Source of the DNA: M3007 sp044350425
GTDB taxonomy: Bacteria; Bacteroidota; Bacteroidia; Chitinophagales; Saprospiraceae
DNA length: 64,000 nucleotides
Assembly: GCA_044350425.1 (NCBI GenBank)
Contig: JBILHS010000001.1
Span: 66,535 to 130,534 of the forward strand
Direction: 5' to 3'
Both the position numbers and the translations under genes were made by a program. The notes under the pieces are model-generated. The model was not told the origin of the DNA. It was given only the letters and a program-made list of their open reading frames with translations, and did no database searches. Position 1 is the first letter of the stretch; each line of letters begins with the position of its first letter. Shown here one piece after another: positions 17,075-26,100 of the stretch.

Positions 17075-17950
17075 TTACTTGAGTTCCTTCACCTTCGTAA
17101 GTTTAACGCCATTCCATTTATAAACTACAATGCCAAATTTCTGCATGCTGCGAACCATCTCTTCGCCTCTTTCTTCAAATTCAGAATGATCGCGCAGCAC
17201 GACCACATGGTCGCCAATACCGCCCCGCTGACTAGGCAGAATAAATTCTTCTGAATCATAAAACACGCCGCCATCACTAACTGAAGAGGTTTCAAGCACT
17301 TTGGTCATTTGGTTGTTTTCCTGCCAAAATAGCAAATTGTTGCCCGAGGGGTAGCCACAAGCAGGGTAATAATAATTGACCGACAATACAGCCTTCACCT
17401 TTTGCAAAGGCTCAAAAAGCACCTCAAAACTGGGGTAATAGGAAAGGTCGCCATTTGTTATAAATTCGCATTTTGAAAGCTCCTTGCCCTCTTTTGCTGC
17501 ACGGACCTGCACTGTGATCTGGTGTTTGGCCTCATCATATGCTGCTACTCCGGTTAGGTATTGTACGCCTGCATTGGGTGTATATTCCTCATTGGGCGTC
17601 TGAATACTGGCCAAAGCCAGAAAACCACCCCAGAGGTAGCCAGTCCTTTCAGGAGTAGTTTTGGTGCGCACCTGCACCCAGGGCAATTTTACCCCACGTT
17701 GCAAAAGTGAATCTGTGCTAACACTTATAATTTCAACCGGGGTTGCGATGGCCAATTTGGTTACAACATTGGACTGGGTATTGGATTTCTCGCGCAGATT
17801 GGCGTCTGTAACCATGGTAAAGTATTGATTTCCAAGAACGAAACCCTCCAGTGAGCCATCGGAACGCATCCAGCTGTCAGGATCTGCTTCCTGGGCAAAA
17901 AACAAAGAAGCGGTTAGCAGGGCAATGGCGGTCAAAAGTGTTTTTTTCAT
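17075..17950 (-). CDS. Exported protein with SH3-like domain
   Basis: A 291-residue protein with a signal peptide (MKKTLLTAIALLTASLFFAQ). A bacterial SH3-type module covers about residues 45-110: VTDANLREKSNTQSNVVTKL ... PVEIISVSTDS ... LPWVQVRTKT, then TGYLWGGFLA. The C-terminal 180 residues have no family I recognise (GDLSYYPSFEVLFEPLQKVK, GGIGDHVVVLRD). SH3-like modules of this class usually bind cell-wall or other extracellular ligands. The gene is monocistronic and convergent with the DUF4833 gene. Confidence 0.75.
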   Translation of the reverse strand: MKKTLLTAIALLTASLFFAQEADPDSWMRSDGSLEGFVLGNQYFTMVTDANLREKSNTQSNVVTKLAIATPVEIISVSTDSLLQRGVKLPWVQVRTKTTPERTGYLWGGFLALASIQTPNEEYTPNAGVQYLTGVAAYDEAKHQITVQVRAAKEGKELSKCEFITNGDLSYYPSFEVLFEPLQKVKAVLSVNYYYPACGYPSGNNLLFWQENNQMTKVLETSSVSDGGVFYDSEEFILPSQRGGIGDHVVVLRDHSEFEERGEEMVRSMQKFGIVVYKWNGVKLTKVKELK

Positions 17951-18052
17951 GGTGCGTTGAATATTAGATAGAATTTTGATAGCAAATATAGGGTCTTAAA
18001 CACTGCTCAGTATTTTCGCTTAACGCCTTTGATGATTTCGTCTTTTATCTGT

Positions 18053-18240
18053 TTAAAATTGGCGTAAATGGATGCGCACCGCCAGTTCTGCCGGATGAAA
18101 TGGCTTTGAAAGCAATTCATCTGCCCCAGCAGCCAGTGCCTCCAGACGGGTTTTACTTTCTTTTACTCCACTCACTACAATTAACGGGGTAAAAGGCATG
18201 GCTAATTGAAAAATTCGGATCAGTTCCATTCCAGACAGGT
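18053..18240 (-). pseudogene. Relic of a response-regulator receiver domain
   Basis: On the minus strand the C-terminal half of a receiver domain can be read: LSGMELIRIFQLAMPFTPLI, then VVSGVKESKTRLEALAAGAD, then ELLSKPFHPAELAVRIHLRQ, with a stop at 18053. It retains the switch Ser (VVSG) and the conserved Lys-Pro (SKPF) but lacks the phosphorylation-site half; upstream sequence no longer reads as a receiver and no start is present. It occupies part of the 413-base gap between the SH3-like gene and the M1 peptidase; I see nothing else in that gap. Confidence 0.6.
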
Positions 18241-18363
18241 TTGAGCGGCTTTCGTTATTTGGTAGATTTTGCAGGTTTTTTGGAATTGAAGGCGGAACCG
18301 ATGCGTTTAGCTTTAATTCTTAGTTTCTTTGTGGGCACTCTGGTTTTTCATCAAAAAATCTGC

Positions 18364-20364
18364 ATGAATAGTCGTTATTATCTCCTTTTGGGTCATTTTT
18401 TACTTTTTGTTACAGTCCAATCCGGACTTGCACAGTGTGATCCTTTTTTCCCGAAGGCTTTAAGTCAACGGATAGCGAATTATGATATAAATCTGACATT
18501 GGATGATCAAAGCCATATCATTGAAGCTACACAGACCATTCGGTTTACCAACCAGTCACCGGTTGGGATCAGGCAACTCCGGATGTACCAATATCTGAAC
18601 GCTTTCAAGAACTCGGAGTCCTCGTTTTTAAAAGGCACAAATCAAATTTTCGGACAAGGGTTTACCAGAAGAACTGCCGATGAATGGGGGTGGATCGAAG
18701 TGGAAAGAATAGTACGGGAAGGCGGGGCCGATCTGAGTGACCAAATGCATTATGTCCAACCGGATGATGGAAATACTGCGGACCAATCTGTCTTGGAAGT
18801 CCTTCTAGATAAACCGATCCAACCCAATGAAACTGCTGAATTTCACCTGAAATGGCGGGCTAGAATGCCTAAAACCATTGCACGTGCCGGACACAGCAAA
18901 GATTTCTACCTTTTCTGTCATTGGTTTCCTCAGTTGGGCGTTTTTGAACAAAACAAGTCCGGTGACTGGGATTGGAATTGCCACCAGTTTTTTCGAACCA
19001 CCGAATTCTACGCAGATTTCGGCGTATATGATGTGTCTATCACAACAGACCAAAAATTTGTAATGGGTGCATCCGGCTGTCTTCTGGAAGAAAAGAAGCA
19101 CGACAATGGAACGGTCACCCGAAGGTATCATGTGGAAGATGTGATCGATTTTGCCTGGTCCATTTATCCAAAATTCACCGTACAGGAAGACCGTTGGAGG
19201 GACGTCCAGATACGTTTGTTGATCACGCCGGAACACGCTGACATAGGGCCGCGATATCTAAATGCACTCAAATTCGCGTTGGAATATCTCGATCAACATG
19301 TAGGAAAGTACCCCTATCCTTCCATTACGGTGGTGGATCCTCCATTTCATGGGCTGCGTTCCGGACTCATGGAATATCCCACACTAATCACTGTAGGCAC
19401 TTTTTATGGCATGCCAGAAATTATCCGGATCACCGAATCGCTGGTGGTCCATGAATTTGTGCATCAATACTTTATGGGTATGGTTGCTTCCAACGAAAAA
19501 GAAGAGGCCTGGCTGGATGAGGGATTCGTTACCTACTACGAAGATCGAATTATTGATGCCTTGTTTGGAGAAAAAAAATCCTTGGTAGATGTGTTTGGAT
19601 ATCGCTTCGACAACCGTGAACTATCCCGATTGGAATATACCACCATGGCTTACCCTCGGGCAGGAATTGTTGCACGCCCTGGATGGCATTTTAACGACGG
19701 CAACTTTAAAGCGCTGATTTACAGTAAAACAGCAACTACGCTTCGCACTGTTCAGGCCCTTGTTGGCATTGAAAAGATGGATGAGATCATTCAAACCTAT
19801 TTTGAAAGATGGAAATTCCGGCATCCAAAAGGTCAGGATTTTATGGTAGTCTTAAAGGAGGCGCTATTGACATTGCCTGACACTACGTTTGGACTTCAGG
19901 TATTTGATCTGTTTGAAAACAGTATTTATCATGCCATCGTATTGGACTATGCCGTGAAGCATATTTCAAATGAGGAAATCCCGCCCTCCCAGGGTATTTT
20001 TGGAAATCAAAGTGCATCCTTCACCTACCAGCCAGGCACTGACAAGCCGAGTATCCTTTCCAAAGTAGCAATTCAACGAAGGGGCGATTGGGTTTTTCCG
20101 GTCGAAACGCTGATAACCTTTGAGGATGGTTCCACCCAACGACTCCATTGGGATGGCAAAGCAGGTGCAAAGGTGTTCGAGTTTACCAGTGGTTTAAAAG
20201 TAGTGTCCGCGCAAATTGACCCGGGACAGAAAATTGGTCTGGATATCGATCTGAACAATAATAGTCTGACGCTCCAACCCAAAGAAGGTCCGCTTTGGAA
20301 ATATGGGGCAAAAGCGATCTTTTGGGTACAAAATTTAATGCAAATGATTAGTTTTCTCGTATAA
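18364..20364 (+). CDS. M1-family zinc metallopeptidase, exported
   Basis: A 666-residue exported aminopeptidase-type enzyme. The start at 18364 puts a signal peptide (LLLGHFLLFVTVQSGLAQ) at the N-terminus; in-frame ATG at 18301 would add a second hydrophobic stretch. The catalytic zinc site HEFVHQYF (first His about residue 364) is followed by the second-ligand block EAWLDEGF 18 residues on. The substrate-recognition loop reads SGLMEYP in place of the GAMEN motif of classical aminopeptidases, as in many bacterial M1 relatives. It probably degrades peptides in the periplasm or outside. Its stop codon overlaps the start of the next gene (TAATG). Confidence 0.9.
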   Translation: MNSRYYLLLGHFLLFVTVQSGLAQCDPFFPKALSQRIANYDINLTLDDQSHIIEATQTIRFTNQSPVGIRQLRMYQYLNAFKNSESSFLKGTNQIFGQGFTRRTADEWGWIEVERIVREGGADLSDQMHYVQPDDGNTADQSVLEVLLDKPIQPNETAEFHLKWRARMPKTIARAGHSKDFYLFCHWFPQLGVFEQNKSGDWDWNCHQFFRTTEFYADFGVYDVSITTDQKFVMGASGCLLEEKKHDNGTVTRRYHVEDVIDFAWSIYPKFTVQEDRWRDVQIRLLITPEHADIGPRYLNALKFALEYLDQHVGKYPYPSITVVDPPFHGLRSGLMEYPTLITVGTFYGMPEIIRITESLVVHEFVHQYFMGMVASNEKEEAWLDEGFVTYYEDRIIDALFGEKKSLVDVFGYRFDNRELSRLEYTTMAYPRAGIVARPGWHFNDGNFKALIYSKTATTLRTVQALVGIEKMDEIIQTYFERWKFRHPKGQDFMVVLKEALLTLPDTTFGLQVFDLFENSIYHAIVLDYAVKHISNEEIPPSQGIFGNQSASFTYQPGTDKPSILSKVAIQRRGDWVFPVETLITFEDGSTQRLHWDGKAGAKVFEFTSGLKVVSAQIDPGQKIGLDIDLNNNSLTLQPKEGPLWKYGAKAIFWVQNLMQMISFLV

Positions 20365-21245
20365 TGAAGCAACGATCCAGTGTTTTTCGGAAGAGTTTTT
20401 CAACAGGGCTTAGACAGTGGCGGATCACTGCGATTGTTTACTTATTCCAGCTCTGCCTGGCATTTACCCTGGGGATGCAGGTATTTGATGTCTTAAAAGC
20501 ATCCATTGGCCACTCTTTAGAGCTCAATAAACTGCTCGTGCATTATGACCATACAGTATTTACGGATTTTTTGAAAATACATGGTGTATCTATCACACCC
20601 TTGATCGGACAATTGCGCTGGCTGTTATTGACCTGGCTGATATTTTCTGTGTTTATCAATGGGGGCTTGTTGTATGCTGCATACACGCCAGGATACGTTG
20701 CTCCGGGAGTATTCTGGCGAGGGGCTACAAGCTACTTTTTCCCCTTTGGGAAGATCAGCCTCCTGTTTTTGTTCATGGCCTTAGTATGGTCCGCATTGAT
20801 CTGGATACCAGCCTTGATATTTTTAGAGCCCTCACTTGAATATTTTAGTTCTGAAAAGTATACGATAGTGCTGGTAATAAGCCTGTTATTGATCTATTTG
20901 ATTGGGATTGTAATACTTTTTTTGTGGTCTGTAGTCAGTAGGGCATTGCATATACATGCCTCTATTCTCATGATCCGTTGCATACGAGACGCCTGGAAAA
21001 ACCTGTGGAAGAACCGCACCGCATTTTCTGGCTTAATATCTGGATTTATTGGACTAAATCTGCTCTTGTTGGCCGTCTATTGGCTGATGGAGGCCTATAC
21101 TGGAATGATCTCCGTTCCTATGATACTACTGGTCTTTGTGGTACAGCAAGCATTTGTTTTTTTCAGGATACAAATGAGACAGATGCTCTATGCGGGTATT
21201 GTCGAGATTACAATACGTTCAAACGACTCATCCATGCTCCGATAG
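20364..21245 (+). CDS. Integral membrane protein of unknown function
   Basis: A 293-residue protein with about six hydrophobic segments: TAIVYLFQLCLAFTLGMQVF, LLLTWLIFSVFINGGLLYAA, LLFLFMALVWSALIWIPALI, IVLVISLLLIYLIGIVILFL, LISGFIGLNLLLLAVYWLM and ISVPMILLVFVVQQAFVFF. I recognise no family. It is translationally coupled to the M1 peptidase (shared TAATG), so it may assist that protein or be anchored in the same process. It ends 3 bases from the stop of the convergent GT2 gene. Confidence 0.72.
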   Translation: MKQRSSVFRKSFSTGLRQWRITAIVYLFQLCLAFTLGMQVFDVLKASIGHSLELNKLLVHYDHTVFTDFLKIHGVSITPLIGQLRWLLLTWLIFSVFINGGLLYAAYTPGYVAPGVFWRGATSYFFPFGKISLLFLFMALVWSALIWIPALIFLEPSLEYFSSEKYTIVLVISLLLIYLIGIVILFLWSVVSRALHIHASILMIRCIRDAWKNLWKNRTAFSGLISGFIGLNLLLLAVYWLMEAYTGMISVPMILLVFVVQQAFVFFRIQMRQMLYAGIVEITIRSNDSSMLR

Positions 21246-21247
21246 AA

Positions 21248-22117
21248 TCATGATACTAAACCTGCTAAAAAGCCACGCCAAAAAGCTAAAAACAATCTGA
21301 TTTGATTGCGGAATAAATAGCGTACTGAATGTACGGGGACTGTGATGGTTAAAAAGAATCCAATAAAAAAATAATACGTCAGTGCAGAATAATTCTTTTT
21401 CATAAACAACAAACGATTCCGAGTCTGATAAAAAGCTTTCAAAGGGCTTTGTTTGCCAACAGAAACACTTTCTTTATGTAAGATAAGTCCAGCAGGTTCA
21501 TACCAAATCTCAAAACCAGCCTTTTGGATCCGTGCACACCAGTCCAGTTCTTCGTAATATAAAAAGAAATCTTCGGACATCGGTCCGGCAGAACGCAGGG
21601 CCTGGCGACTGACCATCATGGCAGCTCCATGCGCATAGGCAGTCGGTTCTGCCTGATCAAACTGACCTTTATCCAGCTCATTTTTTCCAATGGCCCGGTT
21701 GCGTCCGGTCCATGGATTCACTGGGGTAAAACCTGCGTATTGTATTCGTTGGGGATCGCTATAATATCGGATCTTTGGACTAACGACTCCCACTTGGGAA
21801 TGGTTCTTAATACGAGCCAAAAGGCTTCCAAGCAAGCCAGCGGTCCATTCTGTATCGTTGTTGACCAAAAACAAAAAATCACCTTTTGCCTGGCGGATAC
21901 CAAGGTTATTCCCTCCGGCAAAGCCAAGGTTTTCCGGACTGACTAATACAATGGCCTCAGGGTAATGTTGTTTAAAAAGCGCTGTTTCGTCGCTTTCTGC
22001 TCCATTGTCTACAACGATCACTTCAATATCAGAATATTGATTCACATCGCGAATGCTATCCAGCAGCGCGCAAGTCAGCGCAGCTTGCTTATAATTTACT
22101 GTAATGACAGAGACCAT
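21248..22117 (-). CDS. Glycosyltransferase family 2, rhamnosyltransferase-like
   Basis: A 289-residue GT-A glycosyltransferase: MVSVITVNYKQAALTCALLD at the N-terminus, IEVIVVDNGA, NLGFAGGNNLGIRQAKGDF, the metal/nucleotide motif VNNDTEW, and the EDFFLYYEELDWCARIQKAG acceptor-side block typical of WbbL/rhamnosyltransferase-like enzymes. A C-terminal hydrophobic segment (YYFFIGFFLTITVPVH) suggests membrane attachment. The start is set at the Met directly before the GT2 fold; an upstream ATG at 22168 is possible. It probably acts in surface polysaccharide synthesis. Confidence 0.9.
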   Translation of the reverse strand: MVSVITVNYKQAALTCALLDSIRDVNQYSDIEVIVVDNGAESDETALFKQHYPEAIVLVSPENLGFAGGNNLGIRQAKGDFLFLVNNDTEWTAGLLGSLLARIKNHSQVGVVSPKIRYYSDPQRIQYAGFTPVNPWTGRNRAIGKNELDKGQFDQAEPTAYAHGAAMMVSRQALRSAGPMSEDFFLYYEELDWCARIQKAGFEIWYEPAGLILHKESVSVGKQSPLKAFYQTRNRLLFMKKNYSALTYYFFIGFFLTITVPVHSVRYLFRNQIRLFLAFWRGFLAGLVS

Positions 22118-22223
22118 ATTTTCTTGGTTTAAAGGTCTAATGGCCTGCATTGTAGGCGAAATAAACACCTATGTGCTCGCTACTGCTGCACCAATTGTGC
22201 CAAATACCAATTCCTTACCGTGA

Positions 22224-22476
22224 GCAAGCGTTGCTCCTGAAGCAAACCGCTTCAAAAGTGTGTTTCTTTCCAACATGAGTCACGAGATACGGCCCCCTAC
22301 CTAAGGGCATTTTGGCAGACCCTGGCCGCCTCAGCCAAATTCTCCTGAACCTCTTGAGTAACGCCGTCAAGTTTACCGAAACTGGACGGATCACCCTCTT
22401 GGCCAGAGTTCCAGAACACTTAGCCAATGGACAGCGCAATCATTACAAAATGGAGTGCTTAGGTAATTCGCTGTAG
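22224..22476 (+). pseudogene. Relic of a sensor histidine kinase with internal deletion
   Basis: Two fragments of one kinase lie side by side in different frames. First comes the dimerisation and phosphoacceptor motif: EANRFKSVFLSNMSHEIR, with the His codon at 22281, followed by a stop. About ten bases later, the N-box of the ATPase domain follows in another frame: ADPGRLSQILLNLLSNAVKF, then TETGRITLLAR, ending at 22476. The roughly 100 residues normally between H-box and N-box are missing, as are all later ATP-binding motifs. This is therefore a deleted and frameshifted remnant. It fills most of the 427-base gap between the GT2 and DUF3817 genes; the rest of that gap shows nothing. Confidence 0.7.
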
Positions 22477-22544
22477 GGAACCTTGGGGCCAGCAGGCTGC
22501 CCGTTATATTTACCCGGATTGTTTGGACTTCAATGGAACCTTCG

Positions 22545-22850
22545 TTAATCTTGTTCCGGCGCCAGCCACTTTCCGTCTGCATAAAAATTGCCAAAGGGGA
22601 TAAACGAGATCAAGAGCAAGAGCCGTGTTTTGGCCCAATCCCATTTGAGTTCTTTCATGGTCAAAAAGACCAGTATCACGTAGGCAACGAACAGCCCCCC
22701 GTGAATTGAACCCACTGTGCGTACGGCCTGAGGCTGTTCAAAAAAATATTTGAGCGGCATGGCTATAAATAGTAAAATCAGGAAAGAAACGCCTTCAACA
22801 AAGGCAATAAGCCGTAAGCGGCCCAGGGTAGTATATAAAAATTTATGCAT
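22545..22850 (-). CDS. DUF3817-family small membrane protein
   Basis: A 101-residue integral membrane protein with three hydrophobic segments: LIAFVEGVSFLILLFIAMPL, VGSIHGGLFVAYVILVFL and RLLLLISFIPFGNFYA. The pattern EGVSFLIL..MPLKY..., then HG..FVAY, then PFGNFYAD is typical of DUF3817 proteins, small membrane proteins of unknown function that are widespread in Bacteroidota. The start is the Met at 22850, since codons upstream run into a dispersed repeat. The gene stands alone. Confidence 0.85.
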   Translation of the reverse strand: MHKFLYTTLGRLRLIAFVEGVSFLILLFIAMPLKYFFEQPQAVRTVGSIHGGLFVAYVILVFLTMKELKWDWAKTRLLLLISFIPFGNFYADGKWLAPEQD

Positions 22851-22890
22851 ATAAATTGAGCAATGAGGCAGCAAAAATGAGAAAAAAAAC

Positions 22891-22976
22891 GGACATTGGA
22901 CATTAGACATGATTCAGCAAGTGCATGATTTTCAGGTTTTTTAGAGCGCAAGTCCTATGTCTATTGTCCAACGTCC
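22891..22976. repeat. Dispersed inverted-repeat element, family member of the 47.5-kb MITE
   Basis: An 86-base element bounded by near-palindromic ends (GGACATTGGACATTAGACAT against the complement of ATGTCTATTGTCCAACGTCC, 18 of 20 matching). Its core, including AAGTGCATGATTTTCA and TTTTTTAGAG.GCAAGTCC, is closely similar to the core of the element at 47453-47564. No target duplication is visible here, so this copy is either older or truncated. It lies between the DUF3817 gene and the DUF418 relic. Confidence 0.7.
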
Positions 22977-22977
22977 A

Positions 22978-23124
22978 TCAACCAGCCAATCGACGCATCA
23001 ACAATTCCATAGGACCGTTTTTAAAACGTTTTTTCCAGAAAAAAGTAAACAGGGCACTGCCTAAAAACCAGGAAGTTGAGAACATCAGGATATAGGCCAG
23101 ACTCGCCGTACCACTGGGATTCAT
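22978..23124 (-). pseudogene. C-terminal relic of a DUF418 membrane protein
   Basis: On the minus strand a 48-codon frame reads as the last transmembrane helix and tail of a DUF418 (YeiB-like) protein: SLAYILMFSTSWFLGSALFT followed by FFWKKRFKNGPMELLMRRLA. The GP-hydrophobic-E-hydrophobic-hydrophobic-R-R tail is the family's C-terminal signature. The rest of the roughly 400-residue family is absent. The frame continues without a break from the helicase stop codon at 23155, so the remnant lies directly behind that gene. Confidence 0.55.
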
Positions 23125-23154
23125 GGGCAGCCCATACGGTTGGCCGGTAAGCGC

Positions 23155-26100
23155 TTACTCCCCTCCCCTAAGCAATCGACTGGCCAATTTCCGGGCTTCC
23201 TGCTTTGGACTTCTCCACCATTGAGCTGACAATACGGGAACAAAAGAGATCCCTTGTTGCTTAAAATATTGCCCGAGTTTTTCTTCCCACTCATAACTGG
23301 GCAGGGTAGTTTTAGCCAATACACCATCGAAAGCAAGGACACTGCTCTGTTCGCTGGCGCCTTTGCCCTGGATGAACAAGGGAACCCTGACCCCGACGGC
23401 CATCGCCGAACGTTTCATTTGATTCTGTTCGAAATATGGACGCAGCGCCAGTTCAACTTCCTCTCCAAATACGGTTGGCTCAAAGAATGAATCTTCGTAG
23501 GCCAGCAACTTTTTCATCTTGTTTAATTGCTCTTCAGCAGCGTCTCTTTCGCCGCGTTGGAGAAAGTCAGCAAAGGTGACCAGATGAGAAAGGATGCAGG
23601 TGCCAATAAAGGTTTTATCTGCTGCCAGGACGGAGTGAAGTCCTTCCGGAATACTGTGTGCTATGTAAAATTTCTGGGTAGCGCGGGTAAGTACCACGTG
23701 CAACTGATTAAAGCCCAGTTGACTGTTCCAGAAATGCAGGTGACGCGTAAGGGAGCCGTGTGCATCGGTGGTGCCGTGGGTAAGCGACAAAAGCAAAACA
23801 TCCACGTGTTGCCCCTGCAATTCAGCAAACTGATACACACCCAAGCCATTGAGATAAAGCTGTTGGATCTTCTCCCAGCCGGCCATTTTCTTTTGCCGTA
23901 TGCGCAGCAATTGCGCCGAGATCAGATCTCGCTGCTGCACAGTAGCACAGGCAATGCCTACCACCGGGTACATGTTTGAAGACGTTGGTTCAATGAGGTT
24001 CAACCAGTCAATGATCTGACGCGCCTCCGCTTCATTGGTTCCTGCAGTTTCGTCATAACGCCCTTCCACATTCACGACTACCGTAGAATCCAGAGCGGAT
24101 CTGCCCGATGGAGTGCGCTTGAAAGGTGTTCCAAAAGCTATTTTATTAAAGCGGATCCAACCTTCCGGGGTGTCCTGATGCTGATAATCCAGGTGTAGGG
24201 TCTTAGCGCCGATTCCTTTACAAAATTCCAGAATATCGTCTTCTGCGAAAGGCGTCATGTCCTGACAGGCATCCCCAAAAACAACCAGATGCTTGGCCAT
24301 ATCGAACAGATGATAACATTCCTGTTTGGCAATGTTGTGTGCTTCATCTACCAGCACCACATCATATTGCATGTTGGACAATTGTACCACATCCAGTGCT
24401 ACCTCAGGCGTGGTAAGCAATACCGGAAGTGTATCCGTAAGTGGCAAGATGTGCTTATGAAACAGCTCTTCTGCCTTCAAATTGGCTGAAAGTTTTCGAT
24501 TGTCCTTACCAAACCAGTTTTTATACTCTGTTGAATAGGAGGATTTCATGGCACGCAAAGCGGCATTTTTGCGGTCCTGCCACAATGTACTGATCTGCGC
24601 CGGAAGCATTTGACGCAGTTCACGGCCATAAATGCTTACGTTGGTCAAGGTATCTTCATCCCAAAGGAAATCAGGGCGGAATTCTTTCTGTAATAAGTGG
24701 TGCAAATACCAGCTTTCAAATGCGGCTTGCCAGTTCTGCGGCTTGATCTTGCACAGGGTACGTACCGTCTTTTGAGCGGCAGGACCGAGCGAAAGCCAAT
24801 GTTTTTGCCAAATATAAAAATCATCGAAGTCCCTCAAATAAAACTGTGTGTCCTCAAGGCGCGCGATGATATCCTCCAAAAACTCCTGGCGCTTGGGGAT
24901 GGTGAGCATTTCATGTTTGAGCGTATCCTGATAAAGACCGGTGGCATTGAATTCTTCCACATATGCATCCAGTGCCATTTCCAGATCGCGGATCTGCTCC
25001 CTGAAATCAATTTCGGCATGAATACTTTTGCCATTTAACCGGCGCACGTCCTCCCGAACGATAGACGGGACGCGTCGACGCCACATTTTGAGTGCGCCAT
25101 CAAAATCCCGGGTCATTTCACTGATCTTTCGAATATTCCGACTGTCAAATTGTGCTGGAAAATCAAACTCAAAATATCTACGCAGACCATACACCTGTCG
25201 CATTTCGGTAAAAATGCCCCCGATGCGCTCTTTAGCTGCTACAAGTTCTTTATACTTGTCTGAAAATACCCCGTAAATTTTTTCTCCGCTGGAAATGGGC
25301 TTTTCAAAGTCCGGTCCAAAGCGGATCACGCCATCTTCGAGACCATTCTGGATCCGCTTAATGTATAGCGCCAGATCGTTGTAATATTGCTCAAAATGAT
25401 CGTGAAGGCTCTCATCATAATCATTGGTCTGTCCGATATAACGGTGATGCAACGCCGTAGCCTGCACGAGCAAAGCAAGCACCTGACTTTCTGCCCAGGC
25501 ACGGCCTTTATCCTTGTCAAAATCGTTGAATACATTGTGATTCAAACGATTGAGCGGGTGATGTAGGGTTGGAAACCTTCGAAATAATGGCTCTGAAGCG
25601 TATATAGCTGCCACAGATTCTTCATACTCCTCCAGGTTAAATGCGAAATCTGAAGGATTGAGCTGACTCAAAAGAAGGTCCTTCCCTTCGGTGCGATTGG
25701 CCCGCAAAAAACGGCCTACCGTTTCTGTGAAACTCAATGCTCCGAAAAAAGGCTGATGAATATCTACCCAGGCCTGATCCAGTTTTCCCTGTTCACGCTG
25801 GGTCTTATTCAGGACCGTTTTGAAAAGCTCGGGGTTGTAGTTTGATTTGTTTTTGGAGTCTGCACTCATCCGAAGCATATCGGATAACATCAGTTTATCG
25901 CCTTCAAGGTCACGTACCACAAAGGAGAGCTCTCCCACCCCTTTTTCCAGCAAAAACTTTTGGGCTCTGCGAAGGGCATTGATACTTTTTGACACCACCA
26001 AAACCTTTTTTCCGTTGGAAAGCGCGTTCATGGCGATAGCCGAAATAAGATAGGTCTTACCAGAACCAGAAGATCCTTCTACTACGGTGAGCGCATTGCG

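Noticed and set aside
17045..17254. Short plus-strand frame at the end of the SH3-like gene
   Set aside because: Antisense to that gene's C-terminus, with no motif.
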